Part shown: piece after piece, positions 51,889-61,607 of the stretch
Layout of the letters: the number at the start of each line of letters is the position of its first letter
How positions within the stretch are numbered: position 1 is the first letter of the stretch
NCBI RefSeq assembly: GCF_017565765.1
Contig: NZ_JAGDYP010000010.1
Span: forward strand, 1 to 63,886
Origin: Capnocytophaga bilenii
Lineage (GTDB): Bacteria; Bacteroidota; Bacteroidia; Flavobacteriales; Flavobacteriaceae
Direction of reading: 5' to 3'
Length of the DNA stretch: 63,886 nucleotides
Notes under the pieces: generated by a model
What the model was told of the DNA's origin: nothing
Seen by the model: only the letters and a program-made list of their open reading frames with translations
Database searches by the model: none
Translations under genes and position numbers: made by a program

Positions 51889-52626
51889 TTAAGACTGAAG
51901 TCTGAAGTTGATAGGATAAGCAAAAGTAACTGGTGTAGGTTTGCCACGTTGCTTACCAGGTATCAATTTAGGGAGTTTTTCTATAATACGTTTAGCTTCG
52001 TTTTCAAGTAATTTATCGGTACCACGTACGCCAAGCACTGTAATAGAACCATCGGTATTGATACGGAAACTTACGTTTACTTTACCTTGAATACCCATTT
52101 CGAGTGCTGCAGGGGGATAAACAAAGTTTTTGCTAACGTGCTTATCAAGGTTTTCTTTGAAGCATTGAAATTGTTTGTCTTTAGGAACGTTTTTGCAAGC
52201 TTCAAACATAGGTTTGTCCTCAATAATTGTAAAAGGCACATCAATAGGCACATCTTCTACAGCTGTATCTGTAGATTGAATTGTGCTAACGTCAGCCACT
52301 TTATCTTCTTTTTTAGTTTCAGTAGTAGCAATTTGAGCTTCCTCAATCTTAGCGTCGTTTTCAACGATTTTCACATCTTCTACTACTGCTGGTGGCGGTG
52401 GTGGCGGTGGTGGCGGAGGCGTATCAGGAGCTTCCATTACGAAGTTCTCTTGTTCCTCATCAAGCTGCTTATTCATCTCGCTCTGGCGGTCGTCTTTTAC
52501 AGTTTTGTCATACACCTTAGCTTCAAACCCCCACAAGGTAAGCCCAGAAACTATAGCAAAACCAATCGCAAAGAACAACCCACTACTTTTTGCCAAATCG
52601 GCTTTCGGATTTTTTTTAGGTTGCAT
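51889..52626 (-). CDS. TonB-family energy transducer
   Basis: Spans the periplasm to power outer-membrane transporters such as the SusC protein. Started at ATG 52626 it has 245 residues; the frame reaches a TTG at 52671, which is less likely. One membrane anchor (SSGLFFAIGFAIVSGLTLWG, about 14-33), a linker with ten prolines in a row, an acidic/Thr-rich spacer, and the C-terminal TonB domain with NFVYPPAALEMGIQGKVNVS and VTFAYPINFRL. No exbB or exbD is next to it. Confidence 0.9.
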   Translation of the reverse strand: MQPKKNPKADLAKSSGLFFAIGFAIVSGLTLWGFEAKVYDKTVKDDRQSEMNKQLDEEQENFVMEAPDTPPPPPPPPPPAVVEDVKIVENDAKIEEAQIATTETKKEDKVADVSTIQSTDTAVEDVPIDVPFTIIEDKPMFEACKNVPKDKQFQCFKENLDKHVSKNFVYPPAALEMGIQGKVNVSFRINTDGSITVLGVRGTDKLLENEAKRIIEKLPKLIPGKQRGKPTPVTFAYPINFRLQS

Positions 52627-52671
52627 AATGATGATTTTTAAAAAAGTTATTAAATATTTCCCTCTTGACAA

Positions 52672-53049
52672 TTACCTAAAGAGCACTCGGAATCTTGTCA
52701 TAAAACATAAAGCAACAATTGTGCCAAAAGTGTTAAAAAACACATCCATAATATCGCCACTGCGATTTACGGTTAAGGAACCTTGCAATAGCTCTATCAG
52801 TCCGCCCAAAATTACAGCGGTTATAAAAGCCCATAAGAAGCATTTTTTTGCGCTGTGAAAACGTTTTGTTTCGTTGTAAAACGCTGCTATAAATAGGCAA
52901 GTGTAACCAAAATAGAACCCAAAATGGGCAATTTTATCTAAATAAGGAATGCGAGGCGCATCAGGCACTTGGGGCGGCGAAATAAAGCAGAGTGTAACGA
53001 TAATTATCACCCACACTGCCCATAGAATAGTGTATTTATACTTGAGCAT
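52672..53049 (-). CDS. VanZ-like membrane protein
   Basis: A 125-residue protein with four hydrophobic segments (about 7-25, 40-60, 70-92, 103-121) and the VanZ-family residues PYLDKIAHFGFYFGY and GGLIELLQGSLTVNRSGDIMD. Function in this lineage is unknown. Its start overlaps the gcvH 3' end by 14 bases. Confidence 0.82.
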   Translation of the reverse strand: MLKYKYTILWAVWVIIIVTLCFISPPQVPDAPRIPYLDKIAHFGFYFGYTCLFIAAFYNETKRFHSAKKCFLWAFITAVILGGLIELLQGSLTVNRSGDIMDVFFNTFGTIVALCFMTRFRVLFR

Positions 53050-53401
53050 ATAATTCGTTATATTCTTCTTCCGATAGTAAAAGGTCGTATTCTTGCGGTT
53101 GGGTAGGTTTTATTTTAATAATCCAACCTTCGGTATAAGGGTGTTTATTTACTTTTTCAGGATGCTGAAGTAATGCTTCGTTGAAGGCTACAACTTCGCC
53201 TGCAATAGGCATAAAAAGATCCGAGACAGTTTTAATAGCTTCAATAGTGCCAAAGATAGCATCTTGCGCCAGAGTACTACCTACGCTTTCCACATCCACA
53301 TAAACAATGTCGCCCAACTGCTGTTGTGCAAAATGTGAGATACCCACAGTAGCGGTATCTCCTTCAATAGTTACCCAAGTGTGTTCTTTACTGTATTTCA
53401 T
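53036..53401 (-). CDS. gcvH: Glycine cleavage system H protein
   Basis: Lipoyl carrier of the glycine cleavage complex. The 121-residue protein has YSKEHTWVTIEGDTATVGIS (3-22) and the lipoate site IFGTIEAIKTVSDLFMP (Lys57). It overlaps the GH3 gene by 4 bases and the vanZ-like gene by 14, so it is tightly embedded in the operon. gcvT and gcvP are not in the window. Confidence 0.95.
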   Translation of the reverse strand: MKYSKEHTWVTIEGDTATVGISHFAQQQLGDIVYVDVESVGSTLAQDAIFGTIEAIKTVSDLFMPIAGEVVAFNEALLQHPEKVNKHPYTEGWIIKIKPTQPQEYDLLLSEEEYNELYAQV

Positions 53402-54882
53402 AGTTTTAATTGTTTTACTACGCTTCTATCATTAGCCAAACGTTGTATTTTGTTTTGTCCGCCCAATTTACCTTGCGCTTTCATATAGGCAGCAAAACCA
53501 CCCGTTGGCACTTTAGTGATTTTGAGGGGTTGTAGTACTTTGCCTTGTATAAGGTCGTAATAATACATATTTTGTTTTTGTAGCGCCTCGTCTATAAGTC
53601 GGGCAAAAGTTTTCATATGTTTAGGCATTGTTTCAAACTCTACAAACCATTCGTGATAGGGCAATTCACCTTGTGCAGGGTTCACTTGGGGGGCCACCGT
53701 AAATTCAGTAATGCGAGCCCCTGTAGCTTCCAAAGCTACCTGCATAGCTTCTTCCACTTCTTTAGCAATCACGTGTTCGCCAAAAGCCGAAATAAAATGT
53801 TTAATACGCCCCGTAACTACGATGCGGTAAGGCGCCAATGAGGTAAATTGGACAGTGTCGCCTATATTATAGCCCCACAAACCTGCATTGGTAGAAATAA
53901 TAAGTGCATAATTCACCCCCAGCTGTACCTCTTTCAGTGGAATACGCTTTGGCTGTTCTGTAAAGAAACTATCAGCTTCTATAAACTCATAGAATATCCC
54001 CGAATTGAGTTGCAAAAGCATTCCTTTTTCAGTTTGCGAATCTTGGTAGGCAAAAAAGCCTTCACTGGCAGGGTACAGCTCTATGCTATCCACTTTTCGC
54101 CCTATAAGGTGTTCAAACTTTTGCCTATAAGGTTCGTAATTAACGCCCCCGTAAATAAAAAGATTAAAATTAGGAAACAATTTGCCTACTTTTATGCCCG
54201 CACGACTGTAAAGACGCTCAAAGTACATCAGTACCCACGAAGGAATACCACTAATGAGGGTCATATCTTGAGAAAAAGTTTCTGTTACAATAGCTTCTAC
54301 TTTTGTTTCCCAATCTTCAATACAATTTGTTTTATAAGAAGGCATACGGTTTCGCTGCAGATAAGCAGGTACGTAGTGGGCTACAATACCCGAAAGGCGA
54401 CCTACTTTGATGCCATTCTTTTCGCTAAGTATAGGGCTACCTTGCAGAAATATCATTTTGCCATTTACAAAATCGGCTTTTTTGGTTTCGTGTATGTAGC
54501 ACAATATGGCATTGCGGGCGTTCTGTATGTGGTGTGGCATAGAATCTTTGGTAATAGGGATATACTTAGCCCCACTGGTAGTACCTGATGTTTTAGCAAA
54601 ATAAAGCGGCTTGCCACGCCATAGCACATTTTTTTCGCCCTCCACTACCCTATCTATATAAGGGCGCAGTGCCTCGTAATCGCGTACAGGCACACGCGCT
54701 ACAAAATCTTCATAAGTTTTAATCTCGGCAAACTGGTGAGCTTTGCCAAAAGCTGTGTTTTGGGCATCGGTAATGAGCTTTTCAAACACTTTTTGTTGTG
54801 TTTCTATTGGTTTTTTTGCCCAACTATCTATCTGTTTTTTTACGATAGAAGCAAATATTTTGGACAGCAATGATTTTATCAT
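53398..54882 (-). CDS. GH3-family (auxin-responsive-like) acyl-adenylating protein
   Basis: A 494-residue protein of the GH3 superfamily; plant members join amino acids to hormone acids by adenylation. Visible here are PLYFAKTSGTTSGAKYIPIT (about 91-110, the ATP loop), LYPASEGFFAYQ (about 268-279) and YALIISTNAGLWGYNIGDTV (about 329-348). The bacterial substrate is unknown. It overlaps gcvH and msrA by 4 bases each. Confidence 0.88.
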   Translation of the reverse strand: MIKSLLSKIFASIVKKQIDSWAKKPIETQQKVFEKLITDAQNTAFGKAHQFAEIKTYEDFVARVPVRDYEALRPYIDRVVEGEKNVLWRGKPLYFAKTSGTTSGAKYIPITKDSMPHHIQNARNAILCYIHETKKADFVNGKMIFLQGSPILSEKNGIKVGRLSGIVAHYVPAYLQRNRMPSYKTNCIEDWETKVEAIVTETFSQDMTLISGIPSWVLMYFERLYSRAGIKVGKLFPNFNLFIYGGVNYEPYRQKFEHLIGRKVDSIELYPASEGFFAYQDSQTEKGMLLQLNSGIFYEFIEADSFFTEQPKRIPLKEVQLGVNYALIISTNAGLWGYNIGDTVQFTSLAPYRIVVTGRIKHFISAFGEHVIAKEVEEAMQVALEATGARITEFTVAPQVNPAQGELPYHEWFVEFETMPKHMKTFARLIDEALQKQNMYYYDLIQGKVLQPLKITKVPTGGFAAYMKAQGKLGGQNKIQRLANDRSVVKQLKL

Positions 54883-55487
54883 AACTTCTTGCGCATTTTT
54901 CTGATACTATGCCGTTTTCCTGATAAGCGAATAGGATTTGCCATTTTAGCATTTGCCAGCACATCTGGGGCTATATGGCATTCGGCATTTGGAAATTTAT
55001 CTAAATAGTCATTTTGCCAACTCTCAACAGGATAGAAAGCGCGAAAAGGTTCGCACTCCACCACAATAGGCTGTGTATAGCTTTTTGCCAAACGCTTGAG
55101 GGCATTTTGGGCAATTTGCTGTTGCTGCGTATCTATATAATAGATGCCTGTGCGATATTGAGTTCCCACATCATCACCCTGTTTGTTGAGGCTCGTGGGG
55201 TCTATAGTTTTAAAAAAAAGAGTTAGTATTTTCTTGAATGACAGAATTGTAGGGTCGTAAGTAAGAGCAACGCATTCGGCATAGCCTGTAGTGCCTGTAC
55301 TTACCTGCTTGTAGGTAGGGTTGGGGGTATGCCCATTCACAAACCCCGATTGTGCTTTTATAACACCGCGTACTTGTTTAAAAAAATGTTCAGTACCCCA
55401 AAAGCAACCTCCTGCTAAATAAACTATAGCCGAAAGAGTTTGGGGTTGTTTTTCTATTTTCTTTTTCGCTTGTTTTTTCTTTTTCAT
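54879..55487 (-). CDS. msrA: Peptide-methionine (S)-S-oxide reductase
   Basis: Repairs oxidised methionine. The 202 residues have the active-site loop YLAGGCFWGTEHFFKQVRGV (23-42, Cys28), GYAECVALTYDP, and DVGTQYRTGIYY (about 105-116). The C-terminus (LSGKRHSIRKMRKKL) and N-terminus (KKKKQAKKKIEKQ) are basic; the latter replaces a signal peptide, so a cytosolic place is likely. It starts 20 bases after prmC. Confidence 0.94.
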   Translation of the reverse strand: MKKKKQAKKKIEKQPQTLSAIVYLAGGCFWGTEHFFKQVRGVIKAQSGFVNGHTPNPTYKQVSTGTTGYAECVALTYDPTILSFKKILTLFFKTIDPTSLNKQGDDVGTQYRTGIYYIDTQQQQIAQNALKRLAKSYTQPIVVECEPFRAFYPVESWQNDYLDKFPNAECHIAPDVLANAKMANPIRLSGKRHSIRKMRKKL

Positions 55488-55507
55488 TCCTAAATTCTAC
55501 CTAAAAA

Positions 55508-56356
55508 TCAGCGTTTTGCTAATATCATTCTGTCATTTCCTGATAAATCTTTTCTTATTTCTACCTTGCTAAATCCTTTTTGTAAAAGCATCGCCTTCAT
55601 TGGCACCCCTAAATATTGATTTATTTCAAAAAACAGTCTCCCGTTTTCTTTAAGAGCTGTGTGTGCCAAAGAGGCTATTTGCTCATAAAATACCAAAGGT
55701 TGCTCATCGCCAACAAATAGTGCTGTATGGGGTTCGTAGTTGAGAACATTGGCGCTCATCTGTACTTTTTCAGACTCACGTACATAAGGGGGATTAGATA
55801 CAATTACATCATATTGTCCTATAAGTGAAGGCGTAGCGAGTATATCCTGCTGCTGCCAGCGAATAGTTACCCCATTATTAGCAGCATTAGTTTGAGCTAC
55901 TGCAAGGGCTTCGCCCGAAATATCAATAGCTGTTACTGAAGCCTGTGGCAGTGCTTTAGCCAGCGATATGGCAATACAACCACTACCGGTACCTATATCT
56001 AGAATACTTAGGGGGTGTTTTTCTGTTTTCAATTCGTTTAGCACCCAGTCTACCAATTCTTCGGTTTCGGGGCGCGGTATTAGTACCGCTTTATTGACGA
56101 TAAACTTATGTGAATAAAACTCCGTTTCGCCCAATATGTATTGTATAGGTACATATTCTTTAAGAGCTTCAACAGCTTTTTTTATAAGCACCAAACTATT
56201 GGCTGCAACCATAGTATCAGGTGCTGCCAATAGTTCTGTTTTTGTATATTTTCCGTAATGAGTAAGCAGTAAAAAGTAGAATGCCTGTATTTCCGCAGGG
56301 TCGTAGAGGCTATTCAGGGATTGGTAAATAAAGTTTTTTAAGGCTGAAAATGTCAT
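55508..56356 (-). CDS. prmC: Release factor glutamine methyltransferase
   Basis: Methylates the GGQ glutamine of peptide release factors. The 282 residues have an N-terminal helical domain, LIPRPETEELVDWVL (about 112-126), the SAM site ILDIGTGSGCIAISLAK (about 138-154) and the catalytic NPPY in VIVSNPPYVRESE (about 205-217). Its start overlaps the previous gene's stop by 1 base. Confidence 0.95.
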   Translation of the reverse strand: MTFSALKNFIYQSLNSLYDPAEIQAFYFLLLTHYGKYTKTELLAAPDTMVAANSLVLIKKAVEALKEYVPIQYILGETEFYSHKFIVNKAVLIPRPETEELVDWVLNELKTEKHPLSILDIGTGSGCIAISLAKALPQASVTAIDISGEALAVAQTNAANNGVTIRWQQQDILATPSLIGQYDVIVSNPPYVRESEKVQMSANVLNYEPHTALFVGDEQPLVFYEQIASLAHTALKENGRLFFEINQYLGVPMKAMLLQKGFSKVEIRKDLSGNDRMILAKR

Positions 56357-57501
56357 TAATTGATGCGTATTTGTTGCCCTACGCGCAAGTTACTACTTGA
56401 TAGGTCGTCTAAATTATTGAGTTTCATCAATTGTTTTACCGGCACTTGCTGCTCGCGGGCTATTTTATAAAGCGTGTCGCCTGTTTGCACCTCATAGTAA
56501 TCTTTTACGGCAGGAGGGGGGGTAACAGCTACCTCTGTTTTTTTAGGAGGTAGATTTTTAGACGATTCTTGCTTTTGTGGTTGCTGTTTAGGGGGTTCTT
56601 TTCGTTCTATAGTTTTAGCAATTTCTTTTTCAGTAGGTTTAGGAGTTTCCTTCACCTCTGTTTTTGGGGTTGTGTTGCGTGTTACTGTTTTTTTGGCAAT
56701 AGCAGTATCATCGGGTTCTGGGGTTGTGGTGTTTTGCGGCAATTTGGGGGTGGGTGTAGAAACAATATCAGAGCCAAAGGTGAGGCTTGATTGTTTCATT
56801 TCGGCAACCACTTGCAAATCGTATTGGTGCAAGTTGAATTTTTGTATAAGGGCTATGAGTTTTCTTGCATAGGCAGGGTCGGTAGCATATCCTGCTTTTT
56901 TAAGACCGTGCGCCCAAGCCTCATAGTCGGTAATAAGCAAATCAAACAAAAAAGAATATCTACCTCGTTTGTTGAGGAATGTAGAGTGGTCTTCAAACGA
57001 CTGTTCTTCGTTGTCGTATTTTCTGAAGCACTCGCGCTTTTCATCGTCATCGTGAGTGATAGTTTTTCCGTTCCAAGTAGCGTGGCATTTTATACCAAAA
57101 TGGTTTTTGCCGTGTCGTGCTAATCGCCCTTGTCCGGAGGCACTTTCTAAAATACCTTGTGCTAAAGTGATGCTTGCTGGGATTTTGTAGCGCATCATCT
57201 CAATCATAGCAATGTCTTTATACTTTTGGATATATTCCTTAGTAACCGACTCGGTAACCCTCATAGGTGGAGGCACCTCGTGGAAATCGTCTTCGGTGAA
57301 ATCTTTCTGAATGCTTTGTGCTTCTACCAAAGCTTTAGTGCGTTGTGTTAGTTCTATGTGTGTGGGTTTCTTAGTTTCTACAACAGTACGTTGCCCTCGG
57401 TAGGAAACCGTGTGAGGGTTGTTCTTACTCTTGTAATACTTATCAGAACACGATGAAAAAACAAACAGATATAGCAATAGCAAACTAAATCGTCTCATCA
57501 T
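56356..57501 (-). CDS. Lipoprotein glucosaminidase with LysM domain
   Basis: Cell-wall hydrolase of 381 residues. A lipoprotein signal (LLLLYLFVFSSC, Cys near 18) is followed by a glucosaminidase domain (about 85-215): IPASITLAQGILESASGQGR with the catalytic Glu, and HGKNHFGIKC. A linker rich in Pro, Thr and Lys (about 235-330) leads to a LysM domain, YEVQTGDTLYKIAREQQVPV, at the C-terminus that would bind peptidoglycan. It overlaps its upstream neighbour by 17 bases. Confidence 0.9.
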   Translation of the reverse strand: MMRRFSLLLLYLFVFSSCSDKYYKSKNNPHTVSYRGQRTVVETKKPTHIELTQRTKALVEAQSIQKDFTEDDFHEVPPPMRVTESVTKEYIQKYKDIAMIEMMRYKIPASITLAQGILESASGQGRLARHGKNHFGIKCHATWNGKTITHDDDEKRECFRKYDNEEQSFEDHSTFLNKRGRYSFLFDLLITDYEAWAHGLKKAGYATDPAYARKLIALIQKFNLHQYDLQVVAEMKQSSLTFGSDIVSTPTPKLPQNTTTPEPDDTAIAKKTVTRNTTPKTEVKETPKPTEKEIAKTIERKEPPKQQPQKQESSKNLPPKKTEVAVTPPPAVKDYYEVQTGDTLYKIAREQQVPVKQLMKLNNLDDLSSSNLRVGQQIRIN

Positions 57502-58426
57502 AATTCAAAATAATTTTTTGTTTTGCTTTTCTTTTTTTATTAATTCCTTTTATACCTTGCAAGCCTCCAGTATGTATTGCCAATATTTTGGTATTGGGTG
57601 CAAAATATCCTTTACTTGCGAGGGCAAAGATAGCAAAAATCATTTTACCTACATATATAGGGTCTAACGGGATACCCGTTGAATTGTTAAAATCATTTAA
57701 AAAATCTATGAGTTCGTCATTCACTTTGGCATAGCCGCCAAAGTTGTAATCATACACCAAATGCCAATTGGTTTTATAGGTGTATTGCCTGATGACATTT
57801 TCAAGGAAATCAGCGCCTTTTAGGGCTGGAAAGCCTATAACTGTTTGGTGTGGCTCACTTGCCTCAATTATTCCTGCTATAGTGCCGCCTGTACCTACAG
57901 CGGTGCATATCACATCAAAAGTGCTATCTTGGGGGGTAAGAATCTCGGCAGTGCCTTTTACTGCTAAAGCGTTGGTACCGCCTTCGGGAGCTATGTAAAT
58001 ATTTGAACCAAAACGATTTACAAGCATTTCTAAAAACTGAGGCGAGGTTTTGTTACGATAATCACTACGCGAGACAAAGAAGAGCTGCATACCACAACTT
58101 TTGCAAAACTTTAACGTGGGATTAACGTCAATTTCACATTCTAATTCGTCTCCGCGTATCACTCCGATGGTTTTTATCCCCATTAAATTGCCTGCAGCTG
58201 CAGTAGCTGCGATATGATTGGAGTAAGCACCACCAAAAGTAAGAATAGTATCTTTGCCTTCAGCCAATGCTTGTTGTATGTTGTATTTTAGCTTTCGCAA
58301 CTTATTGCCCGATACCAATGGGTGGTTCTTATCCTCCCGCTTGATAGTGAGCTGAATGCCATCGGGAAGAGGGAGGTGTACCTGTTGGTTTTCTATCTGT
58401 AAATTGTCAAATCGCAATGTCTCCAT
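57485..58426 (-). CDS. PLP-dependent ACC deaminase/D-cysteine desulfhydrase family protein
   Basis: A 313-residue fold-type II pyridoxal-phosphate enzyme. PLVSGNKLRKLKYNIQQA (about 36-53) holds the cofactor Lys, LTFGGAYSNHIAATAAAG (about 63-80) the catalytic Ser-Asn-His segment, and AVGTGGTIAGII (about 191-202) the phosphate loop. In bacteria with this form, D-cysteine desulfhydrase is more usual than ACC deaminase, but sequence alone does not settle it. Confidence 0.85.
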   Translation of the reverse strand: METLRFDNLQIENQQVHLPLPDGIQLTIKREDKNHPLVSGNKLRKLKYNIQQALAEGKDTILTFGGAYSNHIAATAAAGNLMGIKTIGVIRGDELECEIDVNPTLKFCKSCGMQLFFVSRSDYRNKTSPQFLEMLVNRFGSNIYIAPEGGTNALAVKGTAEILTPQDSTFDVICTAVGTGGTIAGIIEASEPHQTVIGFPALKGADFLENVIRQYTYKTNWHLVYDYNFGGYAKVNDELIDFLNDFNNSTGIPLDPIYVGKMIFAIFALASKGYFAPNTKILAIHTGGLQGIKGINKKRKAKQKIILNYDETI

Positions 58427-58447
58427 TCGTATTTATAATTCAAAAAA

Positions 58448-59689
58448 CTATTCGTACCTAAGTGCCTCTACAGGGTTTAACTTTGAAGCTTTGATTGCCG
58501 GATACAAGCCCGATACTACAGCTACTACCAGCGCAATAACAATGGCAATGAGTATCACTCCCCAAGGTATTACAAACTGAAATTGAACAGCTTGTGCAAT
58601 TACATAACCTAAACCGACACCCAACACGATACCCGTAAAAGCACCTAGTAATGCTATCATTAGTGTTTCGGTGAAAAATTGCAAGGTGATGAGCTTACGT
58701 TTGGCTCCTAAAGCCTTGCGGATACCTATCTCACGAGTGCGTTCGGTTACCGATACGAGCATTATATTCAACAGGGCTATAGAAGAGCCTAAAATGGTAA
58801 TCAGCCCGATGAGAAAGCCCGCAATGGTGAGTACATTGGTAATCTCGCCCAATCGTTGCAGAAGGTCATCACTGCGTTCTATCCCAAAATTGTTTTCTTG
58901 CAAGGGCGACAAGCCTCGCAGGCTGCGCATTGTAAGTACGGCATCATTCACAGCTAAATCCATTTGGGCTTTGGTAGGGACGCTTACTTTTAGCTGGTAA
59001 TCTAAATTGGTTATAGGGAATATATTCCGTGCGAGTTGTAAGGGTATTAGTACCTGAAAATTTTCGTAATTACCAAATGAGGAGGCTTGCTCTTTGAGAA
59101 CGCCAATAATGCGCAAGGGGGTACCTCGCACTGAAATAATTTTGCCTATAGGGTTTACACCTTTGAGGAGTGTAGTGGTAAAATCAACTCCTATTACGCA
59201 TACATTTACATTGTTTTGTATATCAAAATCGCTGAAGCCTCTGCCTTGCTCTATAGTGAGATTGGAATTCGCTATATAGTATTCATCTACCCCCACTACA
59301 CGTGCCAGCGGGTCGGTTTTTTTGTTTTCGTATTTTACCTCGAGTGAAGAAGCTGCATCTACCGAGATACTTATCTTGGCAAAAGGCAAGCTCAATTGTT
59401 CTTTAAAGTTTTTAGCATCGTTATAAGTGATGAGGGGGTGCGGTTTTTGGGTAGTGCCACTGCCTTCGGCTCGTTGTGAATACTGATAGCGGGTAATGAG
59501 AAAAGTATTGGCACCCATAGAAGAAAAATTACCTTCGAGGGTGTTGCTAAGGGCTGTAATCACACTGAGAATACCTACTAAAGCAGTAATACCGATAGCG
59601 ATAATCACCACGGTGAGTATCGTGCGCAAAAACTGTGCTTTGATAGCACTGATAGCAATTTTTATATTTTCTAATACTACAACGAACAC
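58448..59689 (-). CDS. MacB-like ABC transporter permease
   Basis: A 413-residue protein with one N-terminal membrane segment (about 20-42), a large periplasmic MacB-core domain (about 45-285) and three C-terminal segments (about 285-310, 335-360, 378-400). Between them is the FtsX-type box SVTERTREIGIRKALGAKRK (about 312-331). The start is a GTG at 59689, since no ATG lies upstream in frame. No ATPase gene is adjacent; the periplasmic partner is also missing. It begins the operon running to 51889; a TACCTTTG element (59713-59720, minus) lies upstream. Confidence 0.88.
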   Translation of the reverse strand: MFVVVLENIKIAISAIKAQFLRTILTVVIIAIGITALVGILSVITALSNTLEGNFSSMGANTFLITRYQYSQRAEGSGTTQKPHPLITYNDAKNFKEQLSLPFAKISISVDAASSLEVKYENKKTDPLARVVGVDEYYIANSNLTIEQGRGFSDFDIQNNVNVCVIGVDFTTTLLKGVNPIGKIISVRGTPLRIIGVLKEQASSFGNYENFQVLIPLQLARNIFPITNLDYQLKVSVPTKAQMDLAVNDAVLTMRSLRGLSPLQENNFGIERSDDLLQRLGEITNVLTIAGFLIGLITILGSSIALLNIMLVSVTERTREIGIRKALGAKRKLITLQFFTETLMIALLGAFTGIVLGVGLGYVIAQAVQFQFVIPWGVILIAIVIALVVAVVSGLYPAIKASKLNPVEALRYE

Positions 59690-59720
59690 TTGATAAGTTT
59701 GCTTGTTTTCGGCAAAGGTA

Positions 59721-60012
59721 CAAAAATAATTATTAATGGTTGATGATTGATGATTATTTTTTAATGTGGTAGTGCCTTGAAAAAAGTGCGAGCCGCACTG
59801 GCTTTACATACTCGGCTGTGCCAGCTCGCCGACTTTCCTTCGGTGCGAGCCGCACTGGCTTTTATCCTTCGTCACATACTCGGCTGCGCCAGCTCGCCGA
59901 CTTTCCTTCGCTCATCCTTCGCTCATCCTTCGCTGAACCTTCGCTGAGAAGAATTTTGAATTTTGAATTCTGAATTTTGAATTGGCGTTATGGGTGCTTT
60001 GAACATTAATCA
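59721..60012. repeat. Mosaic repeats (modules B and GAATTTT)
   Basis: Two copies of the CTCGGCTG(T/C)GCCAGCTCGCC module (about 59810-59840 and 59877-59908), the GTGCGAGCCGCACTGGC segment twice, then TTCGCTCATCC repeats and GAATTTT heptamers (about 59950-59985). No gene. Confidence 0.8.
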
Positions 60013-60042
60013 TTGATAATTAAACATTTTTTTGTATTTTTG
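60013..60042 (+). promoter_or_regulatory. Promoter of the 60083 gene
   Basis: TTG (60013-60015), 19 bases, TATTTTTG (60035-60042): exact consensus. The sequence around it is close to that of the tgt promoter. Confidence 0.8.
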
Positions 60043-60082
60043 CGGCAACAAATTTAGTTATTAACTTTTCAAAAGAACAAAA

Positions 60083-60682
60083 ATGAAAAAATCAATTCTT
60101 TTTGGTATACTGCTATGGTGTAGTGCAGTATCCTTTTCGCAAAACATTGAAGATAAAGTGGAGGCAGCTCTGCAAAAATCATACGATAGCCACAATGCTG
60201 CAGCAGTAGAAACTTTTTTGTACGACAATGCCTCTGAACTAAGCGACTACTGGAAAGCATACATTAAATACCGCGAAGCTAGCAAAATAGCTATGGTTGA
60301 ATCAGAAAAAAAAGAATATATCAACGAGGCTATCAAATTACTAGAACATAGTGCTAAAGATGCTGAAGACTATATACTGCTGGCTTTGGCGCAAAATTAC
60401 GCTCTGCAATTTGTTCCCAATAGCGAGATTTATAACAAAGTAACTCAAGTGATTAGTACGCTGCAAAAAGCTGAGAAATTAGACCCTGAAAATGCGCGTT
60501 TGTACTTAGTAAAAGCTATTCAGGATATGTATACTCCTGCAAAATACGGCGGTGGTAAGAATGCAGAATTGTATTTTAACTTGTCGTTATCTCTTTTTGA
60601 AAACCCTCCTGCTCATAACAAACTAAAATGGGGCAAAGAGGATGCTAGGATTATGCTGGGTATCTTTAGAAATGGGAGATAA
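60083..60682 (+). CDS. Secreted TPR-like protein
   Basis: A 199-residue protein with a signal peptide (ILFGILLWCSAVSFSQ, cleaved near 19) and mature helices that resemble tetratricopeptide pairs (WKAYIKYREASKIAMVESEK, AEKLDPENARLYLVKAIQDM). It probably sits in the periplasm. No catalytic motif is visible. A perfect promoter precedes it by about 40 bases. Confidence 0.75.
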   Translation: MKKSILFGILLWCSAVSFSQNIEDKVEAALQKSYDSHNAAAVETFLYDNASELSDYWKAYIKYREASKIAMVESEKKEYINEAIKLLEHSAKDAEDYILLALAQNYALQFVPNSEIYNKVTQVISTLQKAEKLDPENARLYLVKAIQDMYTPAKYGGGKNAELYFNLSLSLFENPPAHNKLKWGKEDARIMLGIFRNGR

Positions 60683-60795
60683 TTAGGTGCGAGCCGCACA
60701 GGCAATTTTAGATGTTAGGGGAATTAGTAAATGAGGGAATTAGCAAATTTGGGAATTAGGTGTTAGTGGTTGGTATTAAAAAGTAACAATAGGAA

Positions 60796-61584
60796 ATGAA
60801 AAAAATAATCGTATTTTTATGTTTATTAGGCTTTGTTATAGGCTGTAAACAAACTGACAACATAGAAACTCTTACTGCAAAAGCGGAAAAAGGAGATGCA
60901 GAAGCTCAATATAATTTAGCTAAATGTTATTATGATGGTAAAGAGGTGGAACAATCTTTTGAAAAAGCGGTTGAATGGTATGAAAAAGCGGCTAAACAAG
61001 GATATGCTAAGGCTCAGAACGCTTTAGGAGTTTGTTATCATAAAGGAGAAGGGATAGAGGAATCTCTTGAAAAAGCGGTGGAATGGTTTGAAAAATCTGC
61101 TAAACAAGGAGATTCAGAGGGGCAGGTTCTTTTAGGACTTTCTTATTGTATGGGTACTGGAGTGGAACAATCTTTTAAAAAAGCTGCGGAGTGGTTTGAG
61201 AAAGCTGCCAAACAAGGAGATGCAGAGGGACAATGTGCTTTAGGGGAATGTTATAGTAATGGAGAGGGCGTGGAACAATCTTTTGAAAAAGCTGCTGAAT
61301 GGTTTGAGAAAGCTGCCCAGCAAGGAGATGCAGGAGCTCAATATTCTTTGGCGTATTGTTACCATAATGGAGAAGGGGTAGAACAATCTGATTCTAAAGC
61401 GGCTGAATGGCTTATGAAATCTGCCCAACAAGGATATGCAAAAGCTCAATACTTTTTGGGGCTTTGTTATGATAAAGGGGAAGGAGTAGAAATATCAAAA
61501 GAAAAAGCCTTGTATTGGTTTATAAAATCTTGTGATAATTCCTATGAGCCTGCTTGTGAATTGCTAAATAAAATTAAAGATTAG
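60796..61584 (+). CDS. Sel1-repeat lipoprotein
   Basis: 262 residues: a lipoprotein signal (FLCLLGFVIGC, Cys17) and six Sel1-like repeats of 36 residues filling about 32-250 (pattern AQYNLAKCYYDGKEVEQSFE, then KAxEWYEKAAKQG). Sel1 arrays form curved protein-binding solenoids. The repeats are also close in DNA sequence (period 108 bases), so copy number could change by recombination. A second Sel1 gene follows 23 bases on. Confidence 0.88.
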   Translation: MKKIIVFLCLLGFVIGCKQTDNIETLTAKAEKGDAEAQYNLAKCYYDGKEVEQSFEKAVEWYEKAAKQGYAKAQNALGVCYHKGEGIEESLEKAVEWFEKSAKQGDSEGQVLLGLSYCMGTGVEQSFKKAAEWFEKAAKQGDAEGQCALGECYSNGEGVEQSFEKAAEWFEKAAQQGDAGAQYSLAYCYHNGEGVEQSDSKAAEWLMKSAQQGYAKAQYFLGLCYDKGEGVEISKEKALYWFIKSCDNSYEPACELLNKIKD

Positions 61585-61607
61585 GCAACTAAACGTTTAA
61601 ACTAACG